Part shown: piece after piece, positions 1-10,563 of the stretch
Numbering within the stretch: the stretch's first letter is position 1
How the letters are laid out: each line of letters opens with the position of its first letter
Origin: Scytalidium lignicola
Taxonomy: Eukaryota > Ascomycota > Leotiomycetes
Direction: 5' to 3'
Assembly: GCA_002812745.2 (NCBI GenBank)
Contig: NCSJ02000368.1
Span: 1 to 40,092, forward strand
DNA: 40,092 nucleotides
Notes under the pieces: model-generated
What the model saw: only the letters and a program-made list of their open reading frames with translations
Databases searched by the model: none
Told to the model about the DNA's origin: nothing
Program-made: the position numbers and the translations under genes

Positions 1-189
1 GAATAGTGGTTACGTACACGTGATATTCACGTGCCCCTGTAAGCTAGTCCCGATTAGGTAATGGGAACGAGCGAAGCTCCTACAGCTTCGCCCTCCCACC
101 CCTATTCGTACAACAACCATGGAATAGCACAACGAGTATATTACGTATAATTGCGTACCGTACTTCGTGCTACAGGTGAACCGACAAAA
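1..189. other. GC-punctuated palindromic block at the left edge
   Basis: This short stretch is richer in GC than the AT-rich DNA after it. It contains an inverted repeat around CACGTGATATTCACGTG near 18-35, a second imperfect hairpin around GAGCGAAGCTCCTACAGCTTCGC near 70-93 and a loose outer inverted repeat (GAATAG at 1, CTATTC near 103-108). At 174-187 it carries AGGTGAACCGACAA, which recurs exactly at 18826-18839, again at the entry to AT-rich DNA. No gene is seen. It is probably the end of a repeat or a transposon boundary of unknown class. Confidence 0.4.
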
Positions 190-590
190 AGGGTTAATTA
201 ATTTAATTAAAACTATATTTGAATAAAGAATAACTTAATCAAAAGTTGTAAAGTAAAAGAAATCTATTACATTTAAAGTTATACTGTTATTATAAGGTAA
301 AAAGTTAAAGTAGTTTGTGTATAAGTTAAACCGTTAATTAATTGGTTAGTCAATTAACTAACAAGTAAAGTTAATATATAAGTTAAAACATATATATTCT
401 TTTTATNAAAAAAATAGCCTTTAATATATTATGTATAATTTTCTCTTAATAAAAGAGTATAAATCTCTGAACATATTAAGATTATTTAACATAAGAAACA
501 GTTGAAATTATTTGTACNAAAAAAATAAAATGAATAAATTATTAAAGCTTTTAAATAGTATAACTAGTTTACGTGATACAAAACTTTGAG
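190..590. repeat. AT-rich, RIP-like repeat relic
   Basis: Base composition drops abruptly to very AT-rich, with TTAATTAA-type words, almost no CpG and ambiguous bases next to A runs (407 and 518). No coding similarity is visible. The block overlaps the last codons of the minus-strand gene that starts at 3751, so a repeat has probably invaded or replaced the original 3' end of that gene. Confidence 0.5.
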
Positions 591-3500
591 TCGAGGAATC
601 CATTGTTATTAATGCCTTTTTCCATGTACTAGAATCACGAATCGTCGATCTAGAACGGGTCAGTACTATTATCTCTGCATCTCCTCCCTTATTTGAAAGG
701 ATGTCGTCTTGAAAAAGACTCACCAACGAGCTTGTGTCGCTAAGCTGGCGTGTGATATACTTGCTCGATTCCTCAATGCCTTTCGCGGCCACCTCCTTAG
801 AGGCATCGGTCGAAGCCGTGATGGCCTTAGTCACAGATTGGGCGGGCCGCACTGGCACAAATTCTAGAGATGCTGCTGCCGACTTGGAGTTGGACTCCAG
901 GTTGTCTGAGATCTCACTCTGTCTCTGCAACCAAGGAGGGAACGGGTCAGTTCACTACGAATAATAGATTTGGGCTGCCATAAGGAGATGCATGGCGGGG
1001 TCTGGAAAGTCTTACTTTATTCACAAGCTGTTTGACTCCTTCGACGGAACTCGCGTTGAAGTCCGCGACCTGCTTAGTTCGCTGGGAAAGGATCTAGACG
1101 AAGAATATGTGTCAATTTATGCTCACTGACCGGGGGAGTTTTGCATGCATAGAGTAGAGTGGCAGTGATAACGGTTGTTATAGCAGAATGTCTCACCCTC
1201 TGTGCTTCTTTGGGATCTTGTGTAACTTGATACTCCGTCTGCATATTATTTACCATTTCCAGTCCAGGTCTAATATAGCCATTGTACACCTCAAGGTACA
1301 TAACGGCGATGTCACGGAACAAATCAAAGTAGGCGCGGATATTGAGCGAAAAGCTGAAGATCATCTACAAATCCAATGTGCAGTTAGTTAAGGAATCTCC
1401 AAGTAGCCGATACTTGAGCATTCCAATAAACAAAAAGGAGTATCAGATAAGGAAGGGGGCTTTCTGACCTGCCGCTGGAGATCTGTGAAAGAGAAGTTGA
1501 GAATGGTGAGCCGGTCTGCTCCGGTAGAGGCTTTCAGATAGTCAATGAACGGCTTGACATGATCTTCTACGGCATGATCGACCAGAGTGCTGACGGCCGA
1601 GAAGAAGGCCACAAGTCGATTGATCTGGGACTTGAGCTGCATCAGGATGTCGATGCACTTGACGAGAATTGCCTTGATTTTGTCCTATAGCGTATATGAT
1701 AAATTGTGTGAGTAAAAACCAAAAATCTGGGTAGGGGTGGAAGGGAGCGGGGAGGGAGGGTTGAATGCGTACCAGGTTGATATTGTCAGCTTGAAGCTGG
1801 GCTAACTCAGCCTGAATCTCGCCAATCCGGAGCTGCACGTCGACGTACTTGGCACTCGCCTTCTGATAATTTTCGGTAGCAGTTTCCATAACTTTTGCGG
1901 TGGTGGTCAGCTTGGTTGTTGCAGCATCGATGATTTGCTGTCGGAATGCGCCCTTTTTGTCTGTTGGGGAACTGTTTGCTTTTGGTGTGTTTACCATAGG
2001 GGGCTTCAAGAAAACATCGAAACAAAGGTTAGTTCTAGTCCTAAGGGGAATTTTGATGTGAAGCGTCAACGTACACTAGTTGCACTACTAAGGCCTTTGG
2101 CGTCAGTATCCAGCTGAACTGCCCTCTCCATTGCCTTATTCATGGAAAGCTGCCAATCCTTGACTTCCGTAGAATCTGCTTGTGGAAGCGGCTTTCCATT
2201 GAGCTTTTTGTTCTCAGAAATAGCCTTCAGTAGCGCATCGGTGACCTGGGGGAGAGTATCAAGTCAGTACATCATCAATCATATGAGACAATCGGGGTAT
2301 GCGTGTCGAATGACTGGCCTGTCCATTACCTTTTTTACGTCAACGAAGATTGAATTTAGCATCTGCGATGGTAAGTTGGCCGACGGTTTGAAGTTCTTCT
2401 TTATATCATCTAGTAGCTCGGCGAGAACGCCTACGCTGGTGGACTGTTTTTCGGAGTCAGTTGACTTGATGCGATCCCAGTCTACGCCGTGGCTCGGACC
2501 GGCAACGACAAACGACCGAATGACAGTGATGTGGCTGCGGATGAGGCCGACGACTCCGTAGGCTGGGTCGTTGGGGAATTGCAAGACGACACTGGGAGTC
2601 GCCGGCGGCGCAGTTGTAGACGCGGGCACCTTCGAATGGTCTATCTTAGCGTCACCCACCGAGCCGCCCTTGGCGCCGCCATTGTCGCCCTTGAAGATGT
2701 TGACGCCCTTCTCTAACTTAGCTGTCACGCTGAAGTTCTCGATCAATGCCGGTATGGCGAGATTAACGGCATTGGTGAGGGTATCCGAGAGGTCGGAGAC
2801 GAATTGTTGGGCGACCAAGTCCCATCCCGATGGAAAGTCGTCTGCCGCCTTCTTGTAGGCCGCAGTGGCGGTTTCCAGGGTGTTTTTCAGCGTGGAAACG
2901 GTCTCGGATGCCAGCTTCTTGGCCTCATCGGCACTGGGGAGCTTAGCTTTGGCTGCACTTAGGTGCGTTTGGTTGGCTGCTTTCTTCTCGGACGCGTCCG
3001 ATGAGGTCTGCACGACACAGGCGTGCAATTCGCACACCATGTCAAGCCAAAACTGGAAAGTATTCTCCATTTCCTTGGCGCGAGTTTCGCAGTCCTGGGC
3101 AATGCGGGCGAGCGTTTTCATGGTTGGCACCAGCAGCGTTTGAGCTGATTCAGCGTCGCCAAGTAGCTGGATAATTTGGTTGACCTGAAATCATGGAACA
3201 CGAGAGTGAGTAAAGTTGGTCATAAGTAGAATATAAAGCCAGGGTTGGGTCAGCTGTGGGTCATCATACCGTTTGCTTGATGCTGCTGCTCTTGAGGCTG
3301 ATGGCATCGAAAGAGTTAGAAGACGTGAGGAAGGCCTTGGCTCCGGTGTCTGAGCACTGCACAAGGCAGGCATTAAGAGACGGGGACTCTCCGAAGTTTC
3401 TGTGGACAAATTAGTACTCAGTATAAAAGCACAAACGATGGAAATAAACAAGTCTAAATACCCGGTTAGTGCTCACCTTAGATACTTGAAGCCGCCGCTG

Positions 3501-3751
3501 GGAGGAATGATTTTGATTACAAAGGCATCTGGGATAGTCGAGGCAACAAACAAGGAGCCTAGAAGGGAAACAGAGATAGGGGCAGCGGAAAGGAGGTCAT
3601 TCCAGTTAAAGCCGGGCTGGAACAGCATGGACATCTTGACGTCCTGGACATACTGGGCTGTACTAAATTTTCTTGTCTCGCTGTCCTTGATCTTCTGTAG
3701 TGCCAAGGCTTCCTCCTCCTTCGTCATGTTCTCAGTCGTTGGCTTAGACAT
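508..3751 (-). CDS. Large helical/coiled-coil protein of unknown function (9 exons)
   Basis: Splice signals and frame support nine exons: 3751-3477, 3399-3270, 3184-2330, 2245-2075, 2003-1773, 1684-1469, 1364-1131, 1069-1016 and 924-508. Introns are 61-104 nt, and all except the first are phase 0. The product is about 860 aa. It starts MSKPTTENMTKEEE, has a hydrophobic stretch near residues 50-75 (after NWNDLL), then long Ala/Lys/Glu-rich helices, a WDLV motif near residue 256 followed by hydrophobic helices, and more predicted coiled coil after residue 420. The divergent neighbour starting at 4468 has the same build and a matching AAWDLV motif, so the two may be paralogs. I recognise no family. 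The architecture recalls helical pore-forming proteins of the ClyA/Xax type, but only in general shape. The last ~20 codons run into RIP-like DNA, so the C-terminus is probably not native. Confidence 0.7.
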
Positions 3752-4060
3752 CGTGATTAACGACTAGTTAGTTAGCTTCGCTGAATCTTGATGTGTTGCA
3801 AATGCAGCATAAAAGACACCTTCTAAGATTCGGAAATGGACCCAAAGGTAGCTCTGATTCAAAAATGGAAAGAAAGAACACATGCAGATGAGTTGGCTAT
3901 GAGAGGGAACCTACTTATACAAGTAGTGCTCTCTGTGTTGTCGCTCAAATTTCTTTTGCCAGAAAACTTTCAGAAAAGTGCAAAGCATCTTTTCCTGCAG
4001 AATTAACCACTCAGTTGGGCATGTGTATCTGCACCACCCCTCCTATAGCTGCCACGGGTA

Positions 4061-4126
4061 TGTTCCGGCCCAAGACTTAATATGAGTTATTAACTAATAA
4101 GCCATATTAACTCATGGGCCGGAACA
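4061..4126. repeat. 66-bp near-perfect palindrome in the shared promoter
   Basis: The ends TGTTCCGGCCCA (4061-4072) and TGGGCCGGAACA (4115-4126) are exact reverse complements. The arms continue with few mismatches to an AT-rich centre near 4091-4099. It lies between the divergent genes starting at 3751 and 4468, directly before a TATA-like box. It could be a cruciform-forming regulatory site or a tiny MITE-like element; no clear target-site duplication is seen. Confidence 0.75.
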
Positions 4127-4128
4127 GA

Positions 4129-4135
4129 TATAAAA
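4129..4135 (+). promoter_or_regulatory. TATA-like box
   Basis: TATAAAA immediately follows the palindrome. It is 339 nt before the ATG at 4468 but only 68 nt before an in-frame-compatible ATG at 4197. This supports either a long 5' leader or the alternative upstream first exon. Confidence 0.4.
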
Positions 4136-4196
4136 CCCTTCCTAACTACGCGGCAGTCTATTAAAACTTCAGCTGAACAAAATCCTGCAGAAAGCC

Positions 4197-4467
4197 ATGC
4201 AGTGCAACCCACCCACCTGTGGAGTATTCCTCCATGATATGCTGCTCACTTTGAATGCAGCTGAAGTTGGAGCCATGCCATTTCTAATATTGCAAGCTGA
4301 AGTGAATCTGGCCCTTCAAACTCTGGACACCGCCCCGAAGGTTTTATCAAGGTAGGTGGTTTTTAAATTTCCTTCCAATCTTTAGATCACTTGCCATCTT
4401 TGTAAGGCTTCCTTGTTCTTCCTTCGAAACGCATACTCGAATCCACCTGCCTCGCCCTTCGTCCGAA
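4197..4467 (+). other. Possible alternative first exon for the gene at 4468
   Basis: An ATG at 4197 opens a frame that stays open to a GTAGGT donor at 4352. Splicing to an acceptor after 4406 (55-nt intron) keeps the reading frame, is open through to the ATG at 4468 and would add about 72 residues. A closer acceptor after 4385 is also in frame but gives a 34-nt intron, probably too short. The AAG acceptor at 4406 is weak, so the shorter protein remains the main model. Confidence 0.3.
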
Positions 4468-5977
4468 ATGAGTGATAACTACGAGCAACGAGAACGGGAG
4501 TTGGCGGTGACCCTTGCAACACTGAAGGCCAAGTTCCATGACTTACAAACAATTCACAGCAGCAAACAACTTGATGCCCAGAAGGAACTTTCGGATAAGA
4601 CTGGGAAAGCAATGTCGGTCTTGAGTTCTCTGACAATACTTCTAGATGGCGAGTTCAAACCGTCCAAGCTTCCACCAACTCTACCCTCAGTCCTAGAAGA
4701 CTTAACCTCCACTTGGAGCAAGGCTAAAGCCGTAGCGGAGCAATGCTTCGACATTGTCTCCTCACATTCTGTGGATGTGAGTATCGCCTGCGGGCTCGCT
4801 GCACTCGACTCAAGATCTAATCACGCCCGCAAAGGCGAGACCAAAGATGCTCTGCTAGACTATTTATCGATGCTAACATGAGTTAATGGCAAGGTTGTTC
4901 AACTCCACGATGCTGGTTTGGCTACTTGGAATGTCAAGGCCAATAACCTGCGGGTCGAGTTGAACCAGAAGCTCCAGTCCACCCGGGAAGCACTGAATAC
5001 AGAGCAATCCACTCTGGATCAGCTCTATCAACAACGCCAGGCATCTCTTCGCGCTCTAGAAATCCTAAGGGACAAGCTGCGTGAGCAACAACATAAATAT
5101 GATGAAGCCGACAAGGTCAGTTTTCCGTAGCAACATCAGGACGTTCAGGTTGGACCTGAACAGCACTGCTGTGGCGATATCACATCAGTTCAGGCAATCC
5201 ACATTTACAAGAACAGCCGCGATTCTAACTAACTACATGTATCCTTAGTGGACATGGATTTGGCTCCCAGCACGCCTCTGGCTCGAGATCCTCAAGCCCA
5301 TCATCGAGGCCATAACAAACGATATCGAGGGCGCCGAAAATGCCATACGCACCGCTGAGAGACTGGTCGTGGACGCCGAGCAACGCGTGGCCGACCAGAA
5401 GCTGCGAGTGCAGTCGATGAGCAACCTCGCGGTTAGGCAGGCCGACTCCCTGCATGATGGCGAGAACATGCTGCGGATGTGCATCTCGTTGCAAAGTGAA
5501 GTGGAGGTGACACAGCACGAGGTAGCGCGCCTCAAGAACGAGCGTCTGGCGGCATGGGATCTCGTCTCACGCTGCTTTAACCGCGCTGAGGAGGCTGACT
5601 ACGCTCTGACCAAAGCGGCCTACGCCACCGTGGTGCTGCAGGTGGTCGAGGTCGCCATGGAAGACCACACCCTGCTACCGGCCGTGAAAAATGTCGTGCA
5701 GCATCTGGCTGACCACGACGACGAAAAAGGGAGTGTCCACAGCATTGAGGCAGATGGCCACCCCGAGGGTTTGCTAGCCCTCGTTCAAAGGAAGCTAGAG
5801 CAGGCTGGCACACAGGCATTGGTGGCAGTTACCCCAGCGGTGGCGCACTACAACCTCCTGCGTTCTGTGGCATCAGCTCTAGCTGCGCCGGCCATTTTAG
5901 TTAGTGGAGTGGATCTCAGTGCGGAGGATAAGAAGAATGTAATCAGTATGCTACATCGACCGCTTATCGCTGCATAA
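4468..5977 (+). CDS. Helical/coiled-coil protein, divergent partner (3 exons)
   Basis: Exons are 4468-4776, 4894-5115 and 5249-5977, all introns phase 0 with good branch sites (TGCTAAC, TCTAACTAAC); the product is 419 aa. It starts MSDNYEQRERELAV and is almost wholly helical and rich in Glu, Gln, Leu and Ala. Exon 2 reads as a Gln-rich coiled coil. Exon 3 opens with an unusual Trp-rich patch (WTWIWLPARLW), then heptad-like helices, an AAWDLV motif near residue 280 and a hydrophobic C-terminal helix (LASALAAPAILV-like) near residue 390. The WDLV context matches that in the divergent minus-strand gene, suggesting a duplicated or co-evolving pair, possibly a two-part complex. No enzyme motif or signal peptide is seen and no named family is recognised. 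A longer N-terminus from 4197 is possible. Confidence 0.8.
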
Positions 5978-7128
5978 GGACAGAGGGATGGAAGAGTGAT
6001 TGAATCAGTTTCTATTTATCTAAATTGCTATTGAAATACACACATAAAGGAACTTAGAATTAAGTTATCTGTGATGACAGACTCGAAATACTAAACCGAA
6101 GAGAAAACAAAGAGAGCACTCCGCAGAGCTATTGAACAAGAGAGAAATACTCGTATCCACATAGATTATCTGATAATCTGGTGTAACATCAACAAACTTA
6201 CAAATCGCGACTAAATCATAAAATTATTTTTAATGTAATCATCTTTTAGCGCAGATCGGACGTAAACACGAGGCTGAATTGTTGCATTCGCTGTAGTTAC
6301 TGCTTGTAGACACGATTTGTGGAAGCTAATCGGCGAGAGATCAGTCGGTTGTAATTGACGCCAAGGAATACGTGTATACGTGTAGAAGGCAGAAGCGGTC
6401 AACATCCACAATCTGCGTTAGTCTCTCCGAAATATTGAAGGAGTGGTACCCAATAGCCTGGCTTTGCCACGGGTCATTCATACATAAAACGAGAGACGGC
6501 ATCAATATCAAAGACTTTGGTCCGCGGACATGCAATCCAAGCATAAAGAAGGCTGCCTGAGCAACTAGCTTGTAGGTGGAGGGTTACATGGGCTGGCCCG
6601 ATGTTTGAATGTGGTCTTGATTCTTGGAGGAACTCGAGTGGACGACATATGCAAGTACATTTCCAAACCTCCATGTTAAACACTTGACTAGGATGCATAC
6701 CAAGGATTATTCGAGCCCATTACTCATTTGTCGAGATACTTCAAAAGTGGATTTAACGACATGCCCAAGTGGATTTAAGTATGGCCTTTCTTTACTATGA
6801 ATGAATATTCCAAGATGTCAAATGAATTTGGTAACCTGAAATCCTCCGTCGAACTTTGTTATAGTCTAAGCCTAAAACCCGTGTCAGATTTGATGTAACG
6901 CGATAGTTCAACTGATTGCTTATACTGTTGTCTGTGTTGTATGATTTTTTTTTTTGGAAAATTCTTCCTTGATTAACTGACAGCTATGTAGGTATCGCAA
7001 TTCCTGATAACCTAATATTATTAGGTAATATACAGAGAACCTGTGAGAGGTTATATGACCAGTATAAAGTATACTAGGATATATTAGATATACCACTTAC
7101 ATTATTATCCGCATCGTCAAACCACATA
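5978..7128. other. Intergenic region without recognisable gene
   Basis: Short open frames occur on both strands between 6211 and 6698, but they overlap each other, lack splice support and resemble nothing I know. A perfect short palindrome (arms ACCTAATA / TATTAGGT) lies at 7010-7026 and a TATA-like box, TATAAAG, at 7063-7069, 60 nt before the next ATG. Confidence 0.5.
7063..7069 (+). promoter_or_regulatory. TATA-like box of the small gene at 7129
   Basis: TATAAAG sits 60 nt upstream of the ATG at 7129, a typical fungal distance, and supports this start. Confidence 0.4.
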
Positions 7129-7687
7129 ATGGATGCACAAGCCAAAAGCCTGGCACAGGGTGCGGAGCTCTTGCAGAAAAAAATCCTAGAGAAGATCAAG
7201 GATTTGGATCTCTCGGGAATTAGCACAGCTAAGCCCGAGATTCTAGACGGAATCAGGCAGAATCTTGATGCTGGTGTATTCAACAAGCATAACCAGACCG
7301 GTATCGTTGAGGTTCGAGCGACATTCAAGGCTATTCGAGACTCAGAACTGCTCTGGGAGTTGGAGATCATCTGGGGTACGACCCCATTCCAATCCTAAAT
7401 ACTTGTGGTTCCATACTGATCAGAGGAGAACAGATGCGGACAATCCAGTGCCAAGCGACAAGTCCAACGCCCAAACTGCTCATTACGGATATGAGGTTTA
7501 CAAGAACAACATCCGCGTGGCTGGACCAGGCCATATATTCTTCGAGAAGAACATCATCTTGCCCCATTACAGGATCAAGAACATTGGATTGATTGAGGAT
7601 CTCAGTTTGAAATTAAGTAAGAGCGGCAAGATGGGAAATGGTACCATGACATCTGAGACGCGCTACTTCAAACTGAAAAAGCTTTGA
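7129..7687 (+). CDS. Small protein of unknown function, probably beta-rich (2 exons)
   Basis: Exon 1 is 7129-7375 and exon 2 is 7434-7687, joined by a 58-nt GT-AG intron that restores the frame; the product is about 166 aa. The first ~50 residues are amphipathic and helical (LLQKKILEKIKDLDL). The rest alternates hydrophobic and polar residues in the manner of a beta sandwich (VEVRATFKAI, HYGYEVYKNNIRV, RYFKLKKL). An alternative reading is a frameshift near 7376 in place of the intron. After the stop, another frame encodes a basic-acidic tail (SKMEADAKEEQKRR) that a one-base change in the A run at 7674-7679 would join, so the native end may be about 20 residues longer. No family is recognised. 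It lies 1.2 kb beyond the divergent coiled-coil pair in the same gene island and may or may not belong with it. Confidence 0.6.
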
Positions 7688-8175
7688 TCTGTCTAAAATG
7701 GAGGCCGATGCTAAGGAGGAACAGAAGCGACGAACACAAGGACAGGAGTGAGATTTTTTAGATAAACACTGCAAGCGGTGTTTCATCTTAGGGTCTGTCA
7801 AATAGATTTCACTCATAGCTCAATAAGACAGACTTTCTACAACTAGGGCTGGCAGAGATCTAGAGAAGATGAGAAGTGCTGCTGTCCTGCCTACTACAAA
7901 CCTTGTAGCTTACCCTTATAAACATTTTAATTGTATTATTTTGGTAAAATAAAGGTATTATGTACGAAGTAGTTATTACCGTCCATGGTTGCTCTGCTGG
8001 GTAGTACTACTTTTCGACGCGTTGCACTGCTGGTACCAGTAAGTTAATACTTGTATATCAATTTTTTGTATACTTTGTTATTACTTAATATATGTTATTA
8101 AAATTATAATAGATTAGTAAACAACATTATTAAGTATTATTAGTATTTTGATTAAGAAAGTTAAATGTTGTAAAA
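7688..8175. other. Transition from gene island to AT-rich desert
   Basis: No gene is seen. Composition is balanced until about 8040 and then falls to very AT-rich. A short hairpin (AAACAC/GTGTTT arms) lies near 7765-7784, after the small gene. Confidence 0.5.
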
Positions 8176-9948
8176 AGGAATTATCAAACGTTAGATAAGG
8201 AAATGTTAGCTATTGTAAAAGTTTTAAAGTATTAAAGAATGTATATTGTTAGATTTAGTAAAATAGTAGATATACTTTTGGATTATTATAACCTTTAGTA
8301 CTTTATGATAATTAAGTAATTAAATACAAGACAAGCACAATAAGCAAAGAAGTTATCTAAGTATGATTTTAAGATTATTTATGTTAAAGAAGAAGATAAT
8401 AGAAGAGTAAACATTTTAAGCTGAAAACCTAAGTACTCAACCAAAGAGAAAGAAGAAAGTAAACTAATATTAAAGGAAGATTAAGACAAGTTCTTAATAT
8501 ATAATAAAGAGTAACTTATAATTATTATAACAATAATAAATAAATATTAGGTTGATTGAATTTAAGAAATAACTAAAGGTAAGAAGTAAAAAAAACACTT
8601 TATTAAACATAATCAAAAATGAATAGAAGAAAATCGAAGATATTTAGTATAAAAANCAAGAAGTTATACTTATTAATAAAACTAGTAAAAGAGTTTGTCA
8701 GAGAATAGTATAATTTGTTATATAATGAACATATAAAAGTAGCTTAATACTATTACTAAATCAATAAGGATTACTTTATCATGAGATTATAATTAGTAAT
8801 TAAGAAAGTAATTATAAAATGTGAAATTTATAAAAAGGTTAAAAATCCAAGAAGGAAGTCTTAAGGGCAATTACATTTTACATAAATACTTGACAATTTA
8901 TAAGAGTTAATTAAATAGGATTTTATTGTGAAACTATTAGTTTTTATAGATTATATAACAAAGGTTAAGTATAATTCTATCTTTGTGATAATTAAACATT
9001 ATACCAAGTTTGTAATCTTTAAACTGTTTAAGGAGACTTAAAGAGTAAAAGAGGTAGCTAATATATTCTTATGAAGAGTAATGTTTTAATAAGGAGTATC
9101 AAAACAAATAATCTTTGATAAAAATATGAGATCTGTATTTAAGTTTTAAGAAATATTAACAACAAGAATAAGAGTTGATAAGAAATTATCAACAGTATAA
9201 TATTCACAAACTAATAGACAAACAAAATGTTTAAACGTATAATTAGAAGGATATTTAAGATATTATGTCAATTATAATCAAGACAATTAAGTTGATTATT
9301 TGTTAATAGCAGAAATGTTATACAATAGTATATTATATAAATCAATTAAAATCACTTTATTCTATGTGAATTATAAACAAGAATTAGAAGAGTTTTATAT
9401 TAGACTAGAATTAGAATCCATAAATGAATCAGTAGAAATTTGTGTAAAGTAAATGGAGGAAATGTAAGAAAAGATCAGAAACTCACTTTAATACATTAAA
9501 GAAAGAATGAAGAAGTATTATAATTATAAACACTTAATAGAATTAATATATAAAAAAGGGGATAAAGTTTATCTTCTTAGAAAAAACATTAAAACTATAA
9601 GACTAAGTAATAAACTAGACTAGGTAAAAATAAGATTATATAAAATCAAAGAAGTTTATAAACTTTTAATGTATAAGTTAAAATTATCAGCAATAGTTAA
9701 GATATATCTTGTTTTTTATATTTTACTTTTTAAACTAATACTTAAGAATACCTAAATACTAATGTTAGAAGAAGTTAATCTAGAAAAAGAATATAAAGTT
9801 AAGAAAATCATCAATCATAGAATATATTATAGGAAATTATAATACTTGGTTAAATGGATTGAATATCCAGAAAGTAAGAATGGATAAAAACTTACTTTTA
9901 ATCTTATAAGTTATAAGGAGTTATTAAAAGTATATTACTAAACTTATT

Positions 9949-10250
9949 TTAAAATGGATTTCCAAGTAATAAGATTATAAAGTCAAAGAAGAAGGGGTTG
10001 ATAACAAAGGAAGAAATTATACTTAGGTCAACAGAATATGATTTTGGGGGTTGTAAGGGATTCTGTTTCTCTTGTCTCTCTTTCTCTTTCATAATGTTCA
10101 ACTTATCCAAAGAAGAGAGTTTACAATGGATCATTTCATTAGTACATTTACAAAGGAACTTCTTTTGTTTGTGTAGACAAGCAAGGCAAGTTGTATTCTT
10201 GGTTATAGCTTAAGTAGCCTTCTCCTCCTTGGCCTTAAGATAAGCCTCCT
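9949..10250 (-). pseudogene. Antisense open-frame remnant in the Gypsy 3' region
   Basis: Between the chromodomain and the LTR, the minus strand reads a charged protein fragment (LDKEEAYLKAKEEKAT, then CLACLHKQKKFLCKC and SSLDKLNIMKEKERQEK), interrupted by one stop. From memory, it resembles fungal hypothetical proteins often found antisense at the 3' end of Gypsy elements (pattern RLRKQKRFL..R..EM..RGL.SLDEL). The segment is clearly less AT-rich than the pol region beside it. Plus-strand open frames here are probably shadows. Confidence 0.4.
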
Positions 10251-10563
10251 CCTTATCAAGGGTTTCCTAGGAAGTTATAAGAATGCTCTTACTCTTGTAT
10301 TTATATTTTTAGCAAGTATACTTGTTATAATGGTTAGATTTAGAAATTATTAAGCAAGTCAAACTATTTTATGTGTAGAAACCATAAGAAGACATCTTAG
10401 TATTGTACTTTATTATATGATCTCTTAAGTTTAAAGCTTCTTGATATTTTCTTGATCTTGTCCTTTCTTTTATGCTATTCTTAGAACATTGTTGTTTAAG
10501 TGGTATGTTGGAAAGGAAAGAAGGATTGTTGAACAAAAAGAATATTCGAAAATAACGTTTTAG

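Noticed and set aside
2142..3143. Plus-strand ORFs of 75-139 aa opposite the large minus-strand gene
   Set aside because: They are shadows; the minus-strand exons join with correct splice signals and frame throughout.
508..5977. Firm assignment of the divergent pair as a binary pore-forming toxin
   Set aside because: Only general helical architecture and one short shared motif support it; no family signature was recognised, so it stays a hypothesis.
6211..6698. Overlapping open frames on both strands as possible genes
   Set aside because: They overlap in several frames, have no convincing splice sites or family resemblance and look like chance ORFs.
7765..7784. Hairpin as a transcription terminator
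   Set aside because: Fungal polymerase II genes do not use such hairpin terminators; the stem is short and probably incidental.
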